Notes under the pieces: generated by a model
Told to the model about the DNA's origin: nothing
Database searches by the model: none
Seen by the model: the letters and a program-made list of their open reading frames with translations, nothing else
Translations under genes and position numbers: made by a program
Shown here: piece after piece, positions 25,121 through 33,716 of the stretch
Position numbering within the stretch: position 1 is the stretch's first letter
Layout of the letters: each line of letters begins with the position of its first letter
Assembly: GCA_965230375.1 (NCBI GenBank)
Contig: CBDDKU010000016.1
Location: 180,805-244,804, forward strand
Direction of reading: 5' to 3'
DNA length: 64,000 bases
From: CBDDKU01 sp965230375
GTDB taxonomy: Bacteria; Bacteroidota; Bacteroidia; Flavobacteriales_D; Cryomorphaceae

Positions 25121-26809
25121 GTGCAAAGACGTTTTAGCCTTCTATCTATCTTGTTTCTAGCGTGCTTAACCATAGGTGCGCAGACCAACGAATCTCCAGA
25201 TTATCCAACTATTGTAGAGACGTTTCGCAGTATTGCAGATGATCATCCTGAACATGCCAAACTAAACAGAGAAGGGTTAACCGATTCGGGACTTCCGATG
25301 CACACAATTGTGATTGGCAGCAATGGATTAACCGCAGAAGAAGCTTCCAAAGCAGGTGATCTCGTGGTGCTGATTCTAAACGGTATCCATCCAGGGGAGT
25401 CTTGTGGAATTAACGCCAGTATCACATTTGCCGAAGAAAAGGCGGCAAATCCAGATGATGGAATTACCTATGTAATTATTCCAGTCTACAATATTGGTGG
25501 ATGCCTGGACAGAAGGCCGAACACCAGAGCCAACCAAGTTGGACCAGAACTACAGGGGTTCAGAGGCAATTACCAAAATCTCGATCTCAACAGGGACTTT
25601 ATTAAAGGTGATTCCAAAAACACAAAGTCCTTTGCTGAGATATTTCACCGCTGGAATCCACATATCCTGATCGACACCCATACTTCTAATGGAGCCGATT
25701 ATCAGCCTACCATGACTCTGCTCACCACTTTTCCCGAAAAGCTAAATAAGATGCAGGCTAATTTCCTGAGTCTTGAAATGGAACCAGCGCTCTATACAGG
25801 GATGGAAGAAAAAGGGAACAAGATGGTGCCTTACGTGAATACGATTAAAGGCACACCCGACAATGGTATTAAAGCATTCACCGATCTCCCACGATACAGC
25901 ATTGGTTATGCCGCTTTGTTTAATTGCATTGGCTTCACTACTGAAGCGCACATGCTCAAGTCATTTGACGATCGAGTCAATGCCACTTTAGACATTCTGA
26001 ATGTTATTTCAGAAGTGGCAAGGGAAAAATCGGATGTTCTAAAAACGCTCAAGAAGCTTGCCGACGACGAAGACCTTAACCGAACAACCTATAGTTATGG
26101 CTGGAAAGTGAGCGATCAAGTTGATTCACTCCTATTTTCAGGCTTCGAGGCCGACAGTATACCTAGTGAAGTAACTGGAGAGCTTAGACTAAAATATGAT
26201 CGGACGAAACCTTACCTGAAAAACATCCCCTATCAGAAATGGCATGAGTCAACAGAGACTTTTGACATCCCAGAGTACTACATCATTAAACAAAGTGCAA
26301 AGAAGGCTATTGAAATGCTTGACGCAAACCAAATTGAGTATCGCGTTTTAGAAACTGATACCTTAGTCAATCTTACCACGCAGTACATTCTTTCTTATGA
26401 AACACTTGACTTTCCTTATGAAGGTCATTACCTGCACTACAAGACAGCTGTACGTCCAGGACGAAGCAATATCGCGGTTCGCGCAGGAGATGTTTTGGTA
26501 AAAGCAAGACAGAAAGGGTCTAAATACCTAGCCCATGCGCTTTTCCCTGAGTGCGCCGACAGCTTTTTTAATTGGAACTTTTTCGATTCTCACCTCGGGC
26601 AAAAGGAGTATTTCTCACCATATGTATTCGAGGATACCGCAGCAGAACTTTTAAAGAAGAACAAAAAATTGCGTGAAGAATTTGAGTCACGGAAAGCATC
26701 AGACGCCGATTTTGCGAAAGACAGTTATGCCCAGTTGAAATTCATCTACGAAAACTCACCTTATTACGAACCTTCCCACAAGAGAATGCCAGTATACCTA
26801 ATCTACTAA
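25121..26809 (+). CDS. Secreted M14-family zinc carboxypeptidase
   Basis: A 562-residue exported metallopeptidase. The signal peptide ends near LTIGAQ (about 21). Zinc ligands are seen as His90 and Glu93 in NGIHPGES and His187 in LIDTHTSNG; NLDLNRDF supplies the substrate-binding Arg typical of M14. A C-terminal region of about 230 residues follows without a T9SS sorting signal. The start is GTG; no ATG precedes the signal peptide. Substrate unknown. Its stop overlaps the stop of the convergent response regulator by 4 bases. Confidence 0.88.
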   Translation: MQRRFSLLSILFLACLTIGAQTNESPDYPTIVETFRSIADDHPEHAKLNREGLTDSGLPMHTIVIGSNGLTAEEASKAGDLVVLILNGIHPGESCGINASITFAEEKAANPDDGITYVIIPVYNIGGCLDRRPNTRANQVGPELQGFRGNYQNLDLNRDFIKGDSKNTKSFAEIFHRWNPHILIDTHTSNGADYQPTMTLLTTFPEKLNKMQANFLSLEMEPALYTGMEEKGNKMVPYVNTIKGTPDNGIKAFTDLPRYSIGYAALFNCIGFTTEAHMLKSFDDRVNATLDILNVISEVAREKSDVLKTLKKLADDEDLNRTTYSYGWKVSDQVDSLLFSGFEADSIPSEVTGELRLKYDRTKPYLKNIPYQKWHESTETFDIPEYYIIKQSAKKAIEMLDANQIEYRVLETDTLVNLTTQYILSYETLDFPYEGHYLHYKTAVRPGRSNIAVRAGDVLVKARQKGSKYLAHALFPECADSFFNWNFFDSHLGQKEYFSPYVFEDTAAELLKKNKKLREEFESRKASDADFAKDSYAQLKFIYENSPYYEPSHKRMPVYLIY

Positions 26810-27492
26810 CGTACGTCGTAGCTGTATCCGATTCCTTTGTAGGTTTTTATGTGACGCGGTCCAATTTTTGTCCTCAGATTTCTGATGTGGACATCAATAG
26901 TGCGCTCGCGTACATTTTCCCTATTTGACCAAAGAGACTCTATAATCTCTTCCCTGCTAAAAACTTTGCGCGGTTTAGAAACAAGGAGAGATATGATTTC
27001 AAACTCCTTTCGTTGTAAGTCAATAGGCTCATTGTTTACAATAGCTAGGAATTTTTCGTCGTCGAGAATTACTTCGCCAATTGTTCTGGAGCTCGGCTTG
27101 GTTAAATTACGACAAGCACTCTGGCGGAGCCAAGTTTGCAATCTGCTTCCAAAAACACGCTTATTTACCGGTTTTACCCTGAAATCATCTGCACCAGCAT
27201 TGAGGGCTGCGACTTCAACATATTTCTCCTTTCTATCACTAAAGATTACAGAAACTATTTGATCACTTAGCCCTTCCGACTTGAGTTCATTGAGAAAATC
27301 TGTAGCATCTCGTCCATCCACTAATAGATCCATCAAGAGCACAGCAGGCACTCGCTCAGCAATCGCGGCTCTAGCTTGATCAAAAGTCTCTACGACCTGA
27401 AAGCTTGCATTGCAACCTTCAATGATAGAAAATAACTCATCAAACTGCGAGTTCTCACCTTTAAAGACCAAGACGGACTGAGTAGAAATCAT
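26806..27492 (-). CDS. Orphan OmpR/PhoB-class response regulator with degenerate receiver
   Basis: A 228-residue regulator with a receiver-like domain (about 5-120) and an intact winged-helix DNA-binding domain (about 130-228, ending TYKGIGYSYDVR). Asp55 (VLLMDLLVDG) and Lys in RVKPVNKR are kept, but the usual acidic pair after the first strand is missing: the segment reads VLVFKGENSQ. Mg binding and phosphorylation may therefore be altered. No kinase gene is adjacent. Six TTAACA-like boxes lie in its promoter. It is divergent from the Na/Pi symporter. Confidence 0.87.
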   Translation of the reverse strand: MISTQSVLVFKGENSQFDELFSIIEGCNASFQVVETFDQARAAIAERVPAVLLMDLLVDGRDATDFLNELKSEGLSDQIVSVIFSDRKEKYVEVAALNAGADDFRVKPVNKRVFGSRLQTWLRQSACRNLTKPSSRTIGEVILDDEKFLAIVNNEPIDLQRKEFEIISLLVSKPRKVFSREEIIESLWSNRENVRERTIDVHIRNLRTKIGPRHIKTYKGIGYSYDVR

Positions 27493-27512
27493 TTTCGGTA
27501 AAACTTGGAGTC

Positions 27513-27520
27513 CGAAAGTA
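27513..27520 (-). promoter_or_regulatory. Candidate -7 element for the orphan response regulator
   Basis: Minus-strand TACTTTCG differs at one base from TAnnTTTG and lies 20 bases upstream of the ATG at 27492. Pho-like boxes end 9 and 20 nt upstream of it. Confidence 0.5.
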
Positions 27521-27529
27521 TCTTGAGTT

Positions 27530-27587
27530 GGTTAATTCAGCTTTAACCCCTTGTTAATTAATGCTTATTACTTGTTAAGTATATTAA
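27530..27587 (-). promoter_or_regulatory. Six-box Pho-like operator array between orphan regulator and Na/Pi symporter
   Basis: On the minus strand, boxes TTAATA (27587), TTAACA (27578), ATAAGC (27568), TTAACA (27557), TTAAAG (27546) and TTAACC (27535) occur; the last four are exactly 11 bp apart. The nearest boxes end 20 and 9 nt before the -7 element of the regulator. The array is about 90 bases from the symporter's -7 element on the other side. Confidence 0.62.
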
Positions 27588-27676
27588 CTTCACACACATT
27601 AAAGTTTTAATTGATTCGATTATACCTATTTAATACAAGCATAATCTTTTAAGTCAATTTTCGATTTTAATAATCC

Positions 27677-27684
27677 TACCTTTG
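27677..27684 (+). promoter_or_regulatory. Candidate -7 element for the Na/Pi symporter gene
   Basis: TACCTTTG matches TAnnTTTG exactly, 18 bases before the ATG at 27703. An in-frame TTG at 27682 lies inside it and is therefore rejected as start. Confidence 0.6.
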
Positions 27685-27702
27685 CCGGCTATACATTTTC
27701 GG

Positions 27703-29754
27703 ATGACGCGGAGATTTGGATTTATCATAGGCCTTTTTCTTGTAGTTCTTTGTGCGGGTGATTTGATCGCGCAAGAGCCATTGGAATTGCATGGCCCGGT
27801 TATTTCTGACGAAGGCGTGCGGATAACCTGGATGGTAAGTTGCGATATCGATGATTCGCCTGACTCCGTAATCCTGCGCTATAATGGTTCAGCTAGCCTC
27901 GCGAATGAAGGCGAAGTGTGGAATTATGCTCAACCTGCCGCATTTACACAGGGACATATCGATTTGACAGACCTTTCACCATTGACTTCATACGTCTACC
28001 AAGTAGGGTATCAGAATGGAAATGGGGAGTATATATGGACCAAGCGATCCAACTTTAAGACTGATATCCCCTGGGGAGTTACCCGTTTCTTACTTATGGT
28101 CGGTGCTTTGTGTCTTTTCATTTATGGAATGAAGACCATGAGCGAAGGGATTCAAGCTTCTGCTGGTGTAAGGCTCCGAAGGGCCTTGGAGCGAATGACT
28201 AAGAACCGCTTCAAGGGAGTACTATCGGGCTTTTTCCTGACCGGCTTGCTTCAATCGTCGAGCGCCACAACGGTAATGACGGTGAGCTTTGTAAATGCAG
28301 GCCTGATTACCCTCACCGAATCTGCCGGTATCATGATGGGTGCGAACATTGGAACAACCATTACGGGTTGGCTCGTTTCACTCTTGGGCTTCCGTGTAGA
28401 CATTAGTGTATACGCACTGGTAATTTTTGCGTTTGCCATTCCATTATTACTCTTAAAGAGATACCAAAGTAGATCTTGGAGCACAGCCATGATTGGTTTT
28501 GCCTTACTCTTTATGGGCCTTGGGTTTCTAAAGCAAACGGTCCCAACTTTCACCCAAGATTCAGCTCTCGTTCAATCTTTTCTATCATTCTCAAACATCC
28601 CAGTACTGGGCACCTTGATGTTTGTGACGCTTGGAATGATCGTGACCATTATTGTGCAGAGTTCTTCTACCGCATTTGCGCTGACCATGACTCTCTGTGC
28701 AAGCGGAGTCATCCCTTTTGAAGTGGCCGCAGCGATGGTGCTAGGAGAAAACATTGGTACGACGGCCACTGCCGAAGTGGCTGCTCTTGTTGGAAATGTG
28801 TACGCGAAGCGAAGTGCTCGAATTCACACCTTATTCAATATCATTGGTGTAGCCTGGATGGTCTTTGCTATGCCTTTTGTTCTGAAGGCTATTGGTGAAT
28901 TTCTACCAGCCGATCCTTTCGCCGCAACCGACAGCGGAAGACAAGCAGCAACCACAGGTCTGGCTGCATTTCACACGGTATTCAATACAGCCAATCTACT
29001 TATCCTTATTTGGTTCACGCCATTCTTGGTGAAGCTGGCTACAAAAACTGTTAGATCAAAAGGTATCGAAGACGAGGAGTTTAGACTCGAGTTTATCGAC
29101 ACATCGATTGAGATCTCAGAGATTTCTATCATTGAGGCGAAAAAAGAGCTTTCCAAGTTTGCGGAACTTACCAAGCGGATGTCTGGTTTTGTTCGATCCT
29201 TGCTTATCCAAACCGATCAGAAGGATCAATCGCCTATTCTCAAGCGCATAAAGAAATACGAGAAAATTACTGATCGACTGGAAGTAGAAATCGCCGAGTA
29301 CTGCCGTGAGTTATCGCGACGTGAGCTGAGCGCAACAGCTTCGGAAAAAATCAGAGCGATCCTGAGCATAAGCGGTGAATTGGAACGGGTAGGTGACGTT
29401 TTTTACCAGATGTCAACGATCTTGGAAAAAAAGACAAGCGCCCGAATATGGTTTACTCCTGAGCAACGAGACAAAATCATCGAGATGTTCGACTTGGTGG
29501 ATAAAGCTCATAGGGTTATGATGTCAAATCTATCAAAGGAAGAAACGGAAGAAGTCGACATGGATAAAGCAGAGGAACTCGAGAAACAAATAGATCTCTT
29601 TAAGGAAAATCTGCGCAAAGACTACATGACTAAAGTGGAGCGTGGCAGCTATAATATGCGAAGTGGTGCTATTTATAGCGACCTATTCTCTTCACTTGAA
29701 AAAATTGGAGACCACATTCACAATGTGAGCGAAGCCCTTTCTGGGGAAATCTAG
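27703..29754 (+). CDS. Na/phosphate symporter with PhoU-like tail and periplasmic FN3-like domain
   Basis: A 683-residue inner-membrane protein of the NptA/PNaS family (SLC34-like). Order: signal peptide (about 1-24), an extracytoplasmic fibronectin-III-like domain (about 30-115), about eight transmembrane helices with the paired QSSS motifs (near residues 183 and 318) that form the sodium and phosphate sites, and a cytoplasmic PhoU-like helical domain (about 470-683). The FN3-like N-terminus is an addition to the basic family. Start chosen after the promoter element. The neighbourhood with PhoPR-type genes supports phosphate uptake. The stop overlaps that of the convergent lipoprotein gene. 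Confidence 0.9.
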   Translation: MTRRFGFIIGLFLVVLCAGDLIAQEPLELHGPVISDEGVRITWMVSCDIDDSPDSVILRYNGSASLANEGEVWNYAQPAAFTQGHIDLTDLSPLTSYVYQVGYQNGNGEYIWTKRSNFKTDIPWGVTRFLLMVGALCLFIYGMKTMSEGIQASAGVRLRRALERMTKNRFKGVLSGFFLTGLLQSSSATTVMTVSFVNAGLITLTESAGIMMGANIGTTITGWLVSLLGFRVDISVYALVIFAFAIPLLLLKRYQSRSWSTAMIGFALLFMGLGFLKQTVPTFTQDSALVQSFLSFSNIPVLGTLMFVTLGMIVTIIVQSSSTAFALTMTLCASGVIPFEVAAAMVLGENIGTTATAEVAALVGNVYAKRSARIHTLFNIIGVAWMVFAMPFVLKAIGEFLPADPFAATDSGRQAATTGLAAFHTVFNTANLLILIWFTPFLVKLATKTVRSKGIEDEEFRLEFIDTSIEISEISIIEAKKELSKFAELTKRMSGFVRSLLIQTDQKDQSPILKRIKKYEKITDRLEVEIAEYCRELSRRELSATASEKIRAILSISGELERVGDVFYQMSTILEKKTSARIWFTPEQRDKIIEMFDLVDKAHRVMMSNLSKEETEEVDMDKAEELEKQIDLFKENLRKDYMTKVERGSYNMRSGAIYSDLFSSLEKIGDHIHNVSEALSGEI

Positions 29755-30278
29755 TTTGCAGGAACGTAAAGTTCCAAAGTCTCTTCTGGAATACTCTCGT
29801 TTTTGGAACGGTCAACGAGCGTCACTACAAACTTAATTGTATCCGATTCAGCAAGGGGGTAAGGTATATCAGCTGAAAGATCGTTAGTGATAACCACTTC
29901 CAACTGCTTGTTTTGTCCAGTTGGAGTCAGCACTGGCACTCTAAAGTTGAATGAATTCTTTGGTTCTATCAAAACCCATTCTCCCTCTTGTTTCTCGAAA
30001 TAGTCAATCCACAGATTGTAGTAATACGGGTTTAAAATCGTGCTATCGGGGTCAAGAAATTGCGGAAAGTCTGTATCGTCTGCATCAATACCAAAATCGC
30101 CATCTCCGTCGGTAAACTCAATAACCATGGATCTCACTTCGGTGTCGAACTCGAGATTTGTTATGACTGGCTCATCTGGAAATCCATCACTGCGATCGCA
30201 CGAAAACACGATACCTCCTAAAATCAAGGCAATTACCACGAATGTGGTCAGATTGGCGTATTTTCTGAACAAGTCCAT
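29751..30278 (-). CDS. Hypothetical lipoprotein
   Basis: A 175-residue protein with a signal peptide and lipobox (GIVFSC, about Cys27), followed by RSDGFPDEP. The body has beta-rich character and contains FTDGDGDFGIDADDTDFP, an Asp-rich segment like a calcium-binding loop. A form of this lipoprotein is common in Flavobacteriia but I know of no function. The stop shares CTAG with the symporter's stop; the start is divergent from a LuxE-like gene. Confidence 0.7.
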   Translation of the reverse strand: MDLFRKYANLTTFVVIALILGGIVFSCDRSDGFPDEPVITNLEFDTEVRSMVIEFTDGDGDFGIDADDTDFPQFLDPDSTILNPYYYNLWIDYFEKQEGEWVLIEPKNSFNFRVPVLTPTGQNKQLEVVITNDLSADIPYPLAESDTIKFVVTLVDRSKNESIPEETLELYVPAN

Positions 30279-30279
30279 C

Positions 30280-30287
30280 TATCTTTG
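30280..30287 (+). promoter_or_regulatory. Candidate -7 element for the LuxE-like gene
   Basis: TATCTTTG matches TAnnTTTG, 34 bases before the TTG start at 30322. Confidence 0.5.
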
Positions 30288-30321
30288 TTAAAAGTACAAA
30301 CTTATCTCAAGCCTTCCCTAC

Positions 30322-31311
30322 TTGAAAGACTTAAGTGAAATCGAAAAAGCCATTTTTGAAATTGACTCCTGCGAATCATTTAACGAATTGGCCCTCGAAA
30401 TATTTCGCTTTCAATCGGTCAAATGCCAACCATTTGCAGAGTATATCGACTTACTTGGGGTGAGGCGGGAAGATGTTTCCCGAGTTGATCAAATCCCCTT
30501 TCTTCCGATAGAGCTCTTCAAGTCGCATCGCATATACGGTTCTGATACGGAGCCTGAAATTTCGTTTTCCAGTAGTGGAACAACTGGTAGCATCACATCG
30601 AAGCACCATTTGGCCAAACTCGATCTCTATGAAGATTCCTTTATTCGAGGATTTGAAATGTTCTACGGCCCAATCGAACACTTTCGCATATTGGCCCTGT
30701 TGCCATCCTATCTAGAAAGAACGGGCTCATCGCTAGTCTACATGGCCGATCGCATGATCGAAATGAGCATCCATCCAGATAGTGGGTTTTTTCTCAACGA
30801 CTACTCCAGACTTTCATCGATATTAAAGCAAGATGACAAGTCAACGCTTTTGATTGGCGTGAGCTTCGCCCTTCTGGACTTAGTCGAACTTGAAAGCTTT
30901 AAGCTCAACAACACGATCGTGATGGAAACCGGTGGGATGAAGGGCCGAAAAAAAGAAATAACCCGGCAAGAGCTGCATCAGCAGCTTAAAGCGGGATTTG
31001 GAGTGAGCGAAATCCATTCAGAATACGGCATGACGGAGCTTCTTTCTCAAGCTTATTCAAAGGGCGGAGGAAAGTTCCAAACACCACCTTGGATGCGTCT
31101 AATTACAAGAGATGTCAACGACCCACTTTCTCCTGCCAAAGAGAACCAAACCGGAGGACTTAATGTGATCGATCTGGCCAATCTCTATAGCTGCTCTTTC
31201 ATCGCAACGAGCGATTTAGGCCGCATCTATCAAGATGGAAGCGCCGAAATACTGGGACGGTTTGACTTTAGTGAAACGCGGGGATGCAACCTAATGGTCG
31301 CGGCTCCCTAA
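30322..31311 (+). CDS. LuxE/PaaK-like acyl-protein synthetase family protein
   Basis: A 329-residue member of the acyl-adenylating superfamily related to LuxE acyl-protein synthetase and phenylacetate-CoA ligase. The phosphate-binding SSSGTTGSITSKH loop (about residues 76-88), the METGGMKGRKKE segment and SEYGMTELLSQAY are present. It likely activates a carboxylic acid, but the substrate is unknown. Start is TTG 30322; the next in-frame ATG would remove the N-terminal 112 residues. The stop overlaps the tyrS stop on the other strand. Confidence 0.82.
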   Translation: MKDLSEIEKAIFEIDSCESFNELALEIFRFQSVKCQPFAEYIDLLGVRREDVSRVDQIPFLPIELFKSHRIYGSDTEPEISFSSSGTTGSITSKHHLAKLDLYEDSFIRGFEMFYGPIEHFRILALLPSYLERTGSSLVYMADRMIEMSIHPDSGFFLNDYSRLSSILKQDDKSTLLIGVSFALLDLVELESFKLNNTIVMETGGMKGRKKEITRQELHQQLKAGFGVSEIHSEYGMTELLSQAYSKGGGKFQTPPWMRLITRDVNDPLSPAKENQTGGLNVIDLANLYSCSFIATSDLGRIYQDGSAEILGRFDFSETRGCNLMVAAP

Positions 31312-32582
31312 TTAAAGCTTACAATAAAGTACTTCTTCTTTCCTCGCTGCAGGAGCACGTATTTATCGTTGATGAGATCAGACTCTTTCACCACACACTG
31401 ATCATCCACTTTCTCCTTATTTACAGAAATTGAATTCTCCTTCAAAGCTCGGCGCGCTTCACCCTTTGATGAAAGGAATCCCGTTTCATCGGCTAGAAGG
31501 TCGACAATAGGCACTCCTTCACCCAGTTGAGCTTTTTTCACCTCGGCTTGTTCTACACCTTGAAAAACATCGAGAAAATCCCGTTCACTCAACTTCTTAA
31601 GAGAGTCGGCTGTAGCTTTTCCAAAAAGGATTTGAGACGCTTCAACGGCCATTTCTAGAGCCTTTTCACCGTGAATTCTACTCGTAAGCTCCTCCGCAAG
31701 TGCCTTCTGCAAAATTCTCATGTGTGGTGCTTCAGTATGCTCTGCGATCAAACCTTCTACTTCGCTCCTATCTTTTAAAGAGAAAATGCGAATGAAATTG
31801 ACGATGTCATCATCAGATGCGTTGAGCCAAAATTGGTAGAATTTGTATGGGCTGGTCTTTTCAGCATCGAGCCATACATTCCCATCTTCCGACTTTCCAA
31901 ACTTCGTTCCGTCGGCCTTCTTAACAAGCGGAGCCGTAATAGCAAAAGTGTCGCCACCGCCCATTTTTCTCGTTAACTCAATACCTGTGGTGATGTTTCC
32001 CCATTGGTCACTACCCCCCATTTGCAGCTTGACGTTATTCTCCTTGTTTAGGTGGAAAAAATCAAACCCCTGGATAAGCTGGTATGTAAACTCAGTAAAT
32101 GACATACCACTCTCGAGGCGGTTCTTAACTGAGTCTTTCGACATCATGTAGTTAATGCTGATGTGCTTACCAACTTCGCGAATGAAATCGAGAAATGACC
32201 ATTCTTTAAACCAGTCGTAATTGTTCACCACCACGGCGTCGGTTTCTCCTTCTCCAAAAGTCAAAAACTGCTGAAGCTGCTGCTTTTGACAGGACAAATT
32301 GTGCTCAATCATCTCAGGGCTCAAGAGCTGTCTTTCCTGTGTTTTCCCTGAAGGGTCTCCTACTCTACCTGTTGCTCCTCCTACAAGTACATATGGCTTA
32401 TGTCCTGCTCTCTGAAGGTGCACCAAAAGCATAATTGGCACCAGATTTCCAATGTGCAAGGAGTCTGCGGTTGGATCAAATCCAACATAACCACTCGTAC
32501 ATTCCTTATTCAATTGTTCTTCCGTACCAGGGGTCATATCGTGGATTAGCCCACGCCACTTTAGCTCTTCAATGAGTGACAT
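31308..32582 (-). CDS. tyrS: Tyrosyl-tRNA synthetase
   Basis: Class I aminoacyl-tRNA synthetase that charges tRNA-Tyr. The HIGH motif reads HIGN (residues 43-46), KMSKS reads KFGKS (near residue 230), GGSDQWGNIT marks the tyrosine pocket, and the last 60 residues form an S4 RNA-binding domain. Start set at ATG 32582 (MSLIEELKWRG), 17 bases after a TATCTTTG promoter element; a TTG two codons earlier is less likely. Length 424 is normal. Confidence 0.96.
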   Translation of the reverse strand: MSLIEELKWRGLIHDMTPGTEEQLNKECTSGYVGFDPTADSLHIGNLVPIMLLVHLQRAGHKPYVLVGGATGRVGDPSGKTQERQLLSPEMIEHNLSCQKQQLQQFLTFGEGETDAVVVNNYDWFKEWSFLDFIREVGKHISINYMMSKDSVKNRLESGMSFTEFTYQLIQGFDFFHLNKENNVKLQMGGSDQWGNITTGIELTRKMGGGDTFAITAPLVKKADGTKFGKSEDGNVWLDAEKTSPYKFYQFWLNASDDDIVNFIRIFSLKDRSEVEGLIAEHTEAPHMRILQKALAEELTSRIHGEKALEMAVEASQILFGKATADSLKKLSERDFLDVFQGVEQAEVKKAQLGEGVPIVDLLADETGFLSSKGEARRALKENSISVNKEKVDDQCVVKESDLINDKYVLLQRGKKKYFIVSFN

Positions 32583-32598
32583 AATCAAGTATTTTGCG

Positions 32599-32606
32599 CA
32601 AAGATA
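32599..32606 (-). promoter_or_regulatory. Candidate -7 element for tyrS
   Basis: Minus-strand TATCTTTG matches TAnnTTTG, 16 bases upstream of the ATG at 32582. Confidence 0.55.
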
Positions 32607-32702
32607 ATATTTGATCGGCCCCGACTAAATTCGATTTTATGTTAAGTTGGTTAGCATCGAAAAGGAATTCTCAAAACCCCTGACTCCTTCTAGTAATTGA
32701 AC

Positions 32703-32710
32703 TATTTTTG
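32703..32710 (+). promoter_or_regulatory. Candidate -7 element for the epimerase gene
   Basis: TATTTTTG matches TAnnTTTG and ends only four bases before the ATG at 32715, so the mRNA would be leaderless or nearly so. Confidence 0.5.
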
Positions 32711-32714
32711 ATCC

Positions 32715-33716
32715 ATGATTTTTATCACAGGTGCAACTGGTCTTTTGGGTTCTCGTGTGGCCTATGACGCGCTGAATCGCGGCTTGAAGGTGAGAGCCCT
32801 GAAGCGAAAAACCAGTGATTTGAGTAAGGCGAAGTCCTACTTTCATTTTATTAACCCGGCCCAGGGAGACGCACTGTTCGACGAAATCGAATGGGTAAAA
32901 GGAGACATCAAAGACATTCACTCTTTAATGAAAAACCTGGATGGTATTGATCAAATCATCCATTGTGCCGCACTCGTTTCGTATCAGCCGCGTGACTTCG
33001 AGAAGCTTATTGAAGTCAACCAAGAAGGCACATCCAACCTGGTAGATGCGGCCATCGAAAAAGGTGTTCAGCGATTTTGTCACGTCTCTTCTGTCGCTGC
33101 ATTTGGTAATCCGGTCACTGGCGATGTAATCGATGAAAGCTGCTACGGCAAACGCGAAGAGCTTCGTTCTGGTTATGGATTAAGCAAGTATCTGGCCGAA
33201 CAAGAAGTTTGGCGAGGTGAAGCAGAAGGCTTAAAAGTAGTGGTAGTAAATCCCAGCGTGATATTGGGCCTATCCCAGCCAGGTGAAAGCTCCGGCCAAC
33301 TCATGGACATGCTGAGAAAAGGAACTTCGTTCTATCCCGACGGAGGGACCGGCTTTGTAGATGTTGCGGATGTGAGTAGAGCCTGCTTGAAGCTTATCGA
33401 ACTTGAGATCGAAGGGGAGCGCTTTATCCTAAATGGAGAAAATTTAAAGTACCGCAATCTGCTTAACCAAAGTGCAGACGTATTCAACAATCAAAAGCCT
33501 TCGCTACGAGCATCGCCTTCTTTATTAGAGCTCGCGTGGCGTGTACTTTGGGTTTGGTCACTTATCAGCGGAAAAAGTCCAAGAGTCACTAAGGAATCTG
33601 CAAGGAGTTCGAGTAGAGTCACGAAGTATTCGAGTGAAAAAATTCGCCAGAAGCTCGACTTTCGGTTTACGCCAATAAAAGAAGCTCTTGCTACCTACCG
33701 GGCATATTTCGAGTAG
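32715..33716 (+). CDS. NAD-dependent epimerase/dehydratase family protein
   Basis: An extended short-chain dehydrogenase of 333 residues. The Rossmann motif GATGLLGSR (about 5-13) binds NAD(P), VSSVAAFG and the catalytic YGLSKYLAE (YxxxK) are present. Such proteins act on nucleotide sugars, dihydroflavonol-like or sterol-like substrates; the real substrate is not evident. It converges on a DUF4296 lipoprotein gene with a 26-base overlap. Confidence 0.85.
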   Translation: MIFITGATGLLGSRVAYDALNRGLKVRALKRKTSDLSKAKSYFHFINPAQGDALFDEIEWVKGDIKDIHSLMKNLDGIDQIIHCAALVSYQPRDFEKLIEVNQEGTSNLVDAAIEKGVQRFCHVSSVAAFGNPVTGDVIDESCYGKREELRSGYGLSKYLAEQEVWRGEAEGLKVVVVNPSVILGLSQPGESSGQLMDMLRKGTSFYPDGGTGFVDVADVSRACLKLIELEIEGERFILNGENLKYRNLLNQSADVFNNQKPSLRASPSLLELAWRVLWVWSLISGKSPRVTKESARSSSRVTKYSSEKIRQKLDFRFTPIKEALATYRAYFE

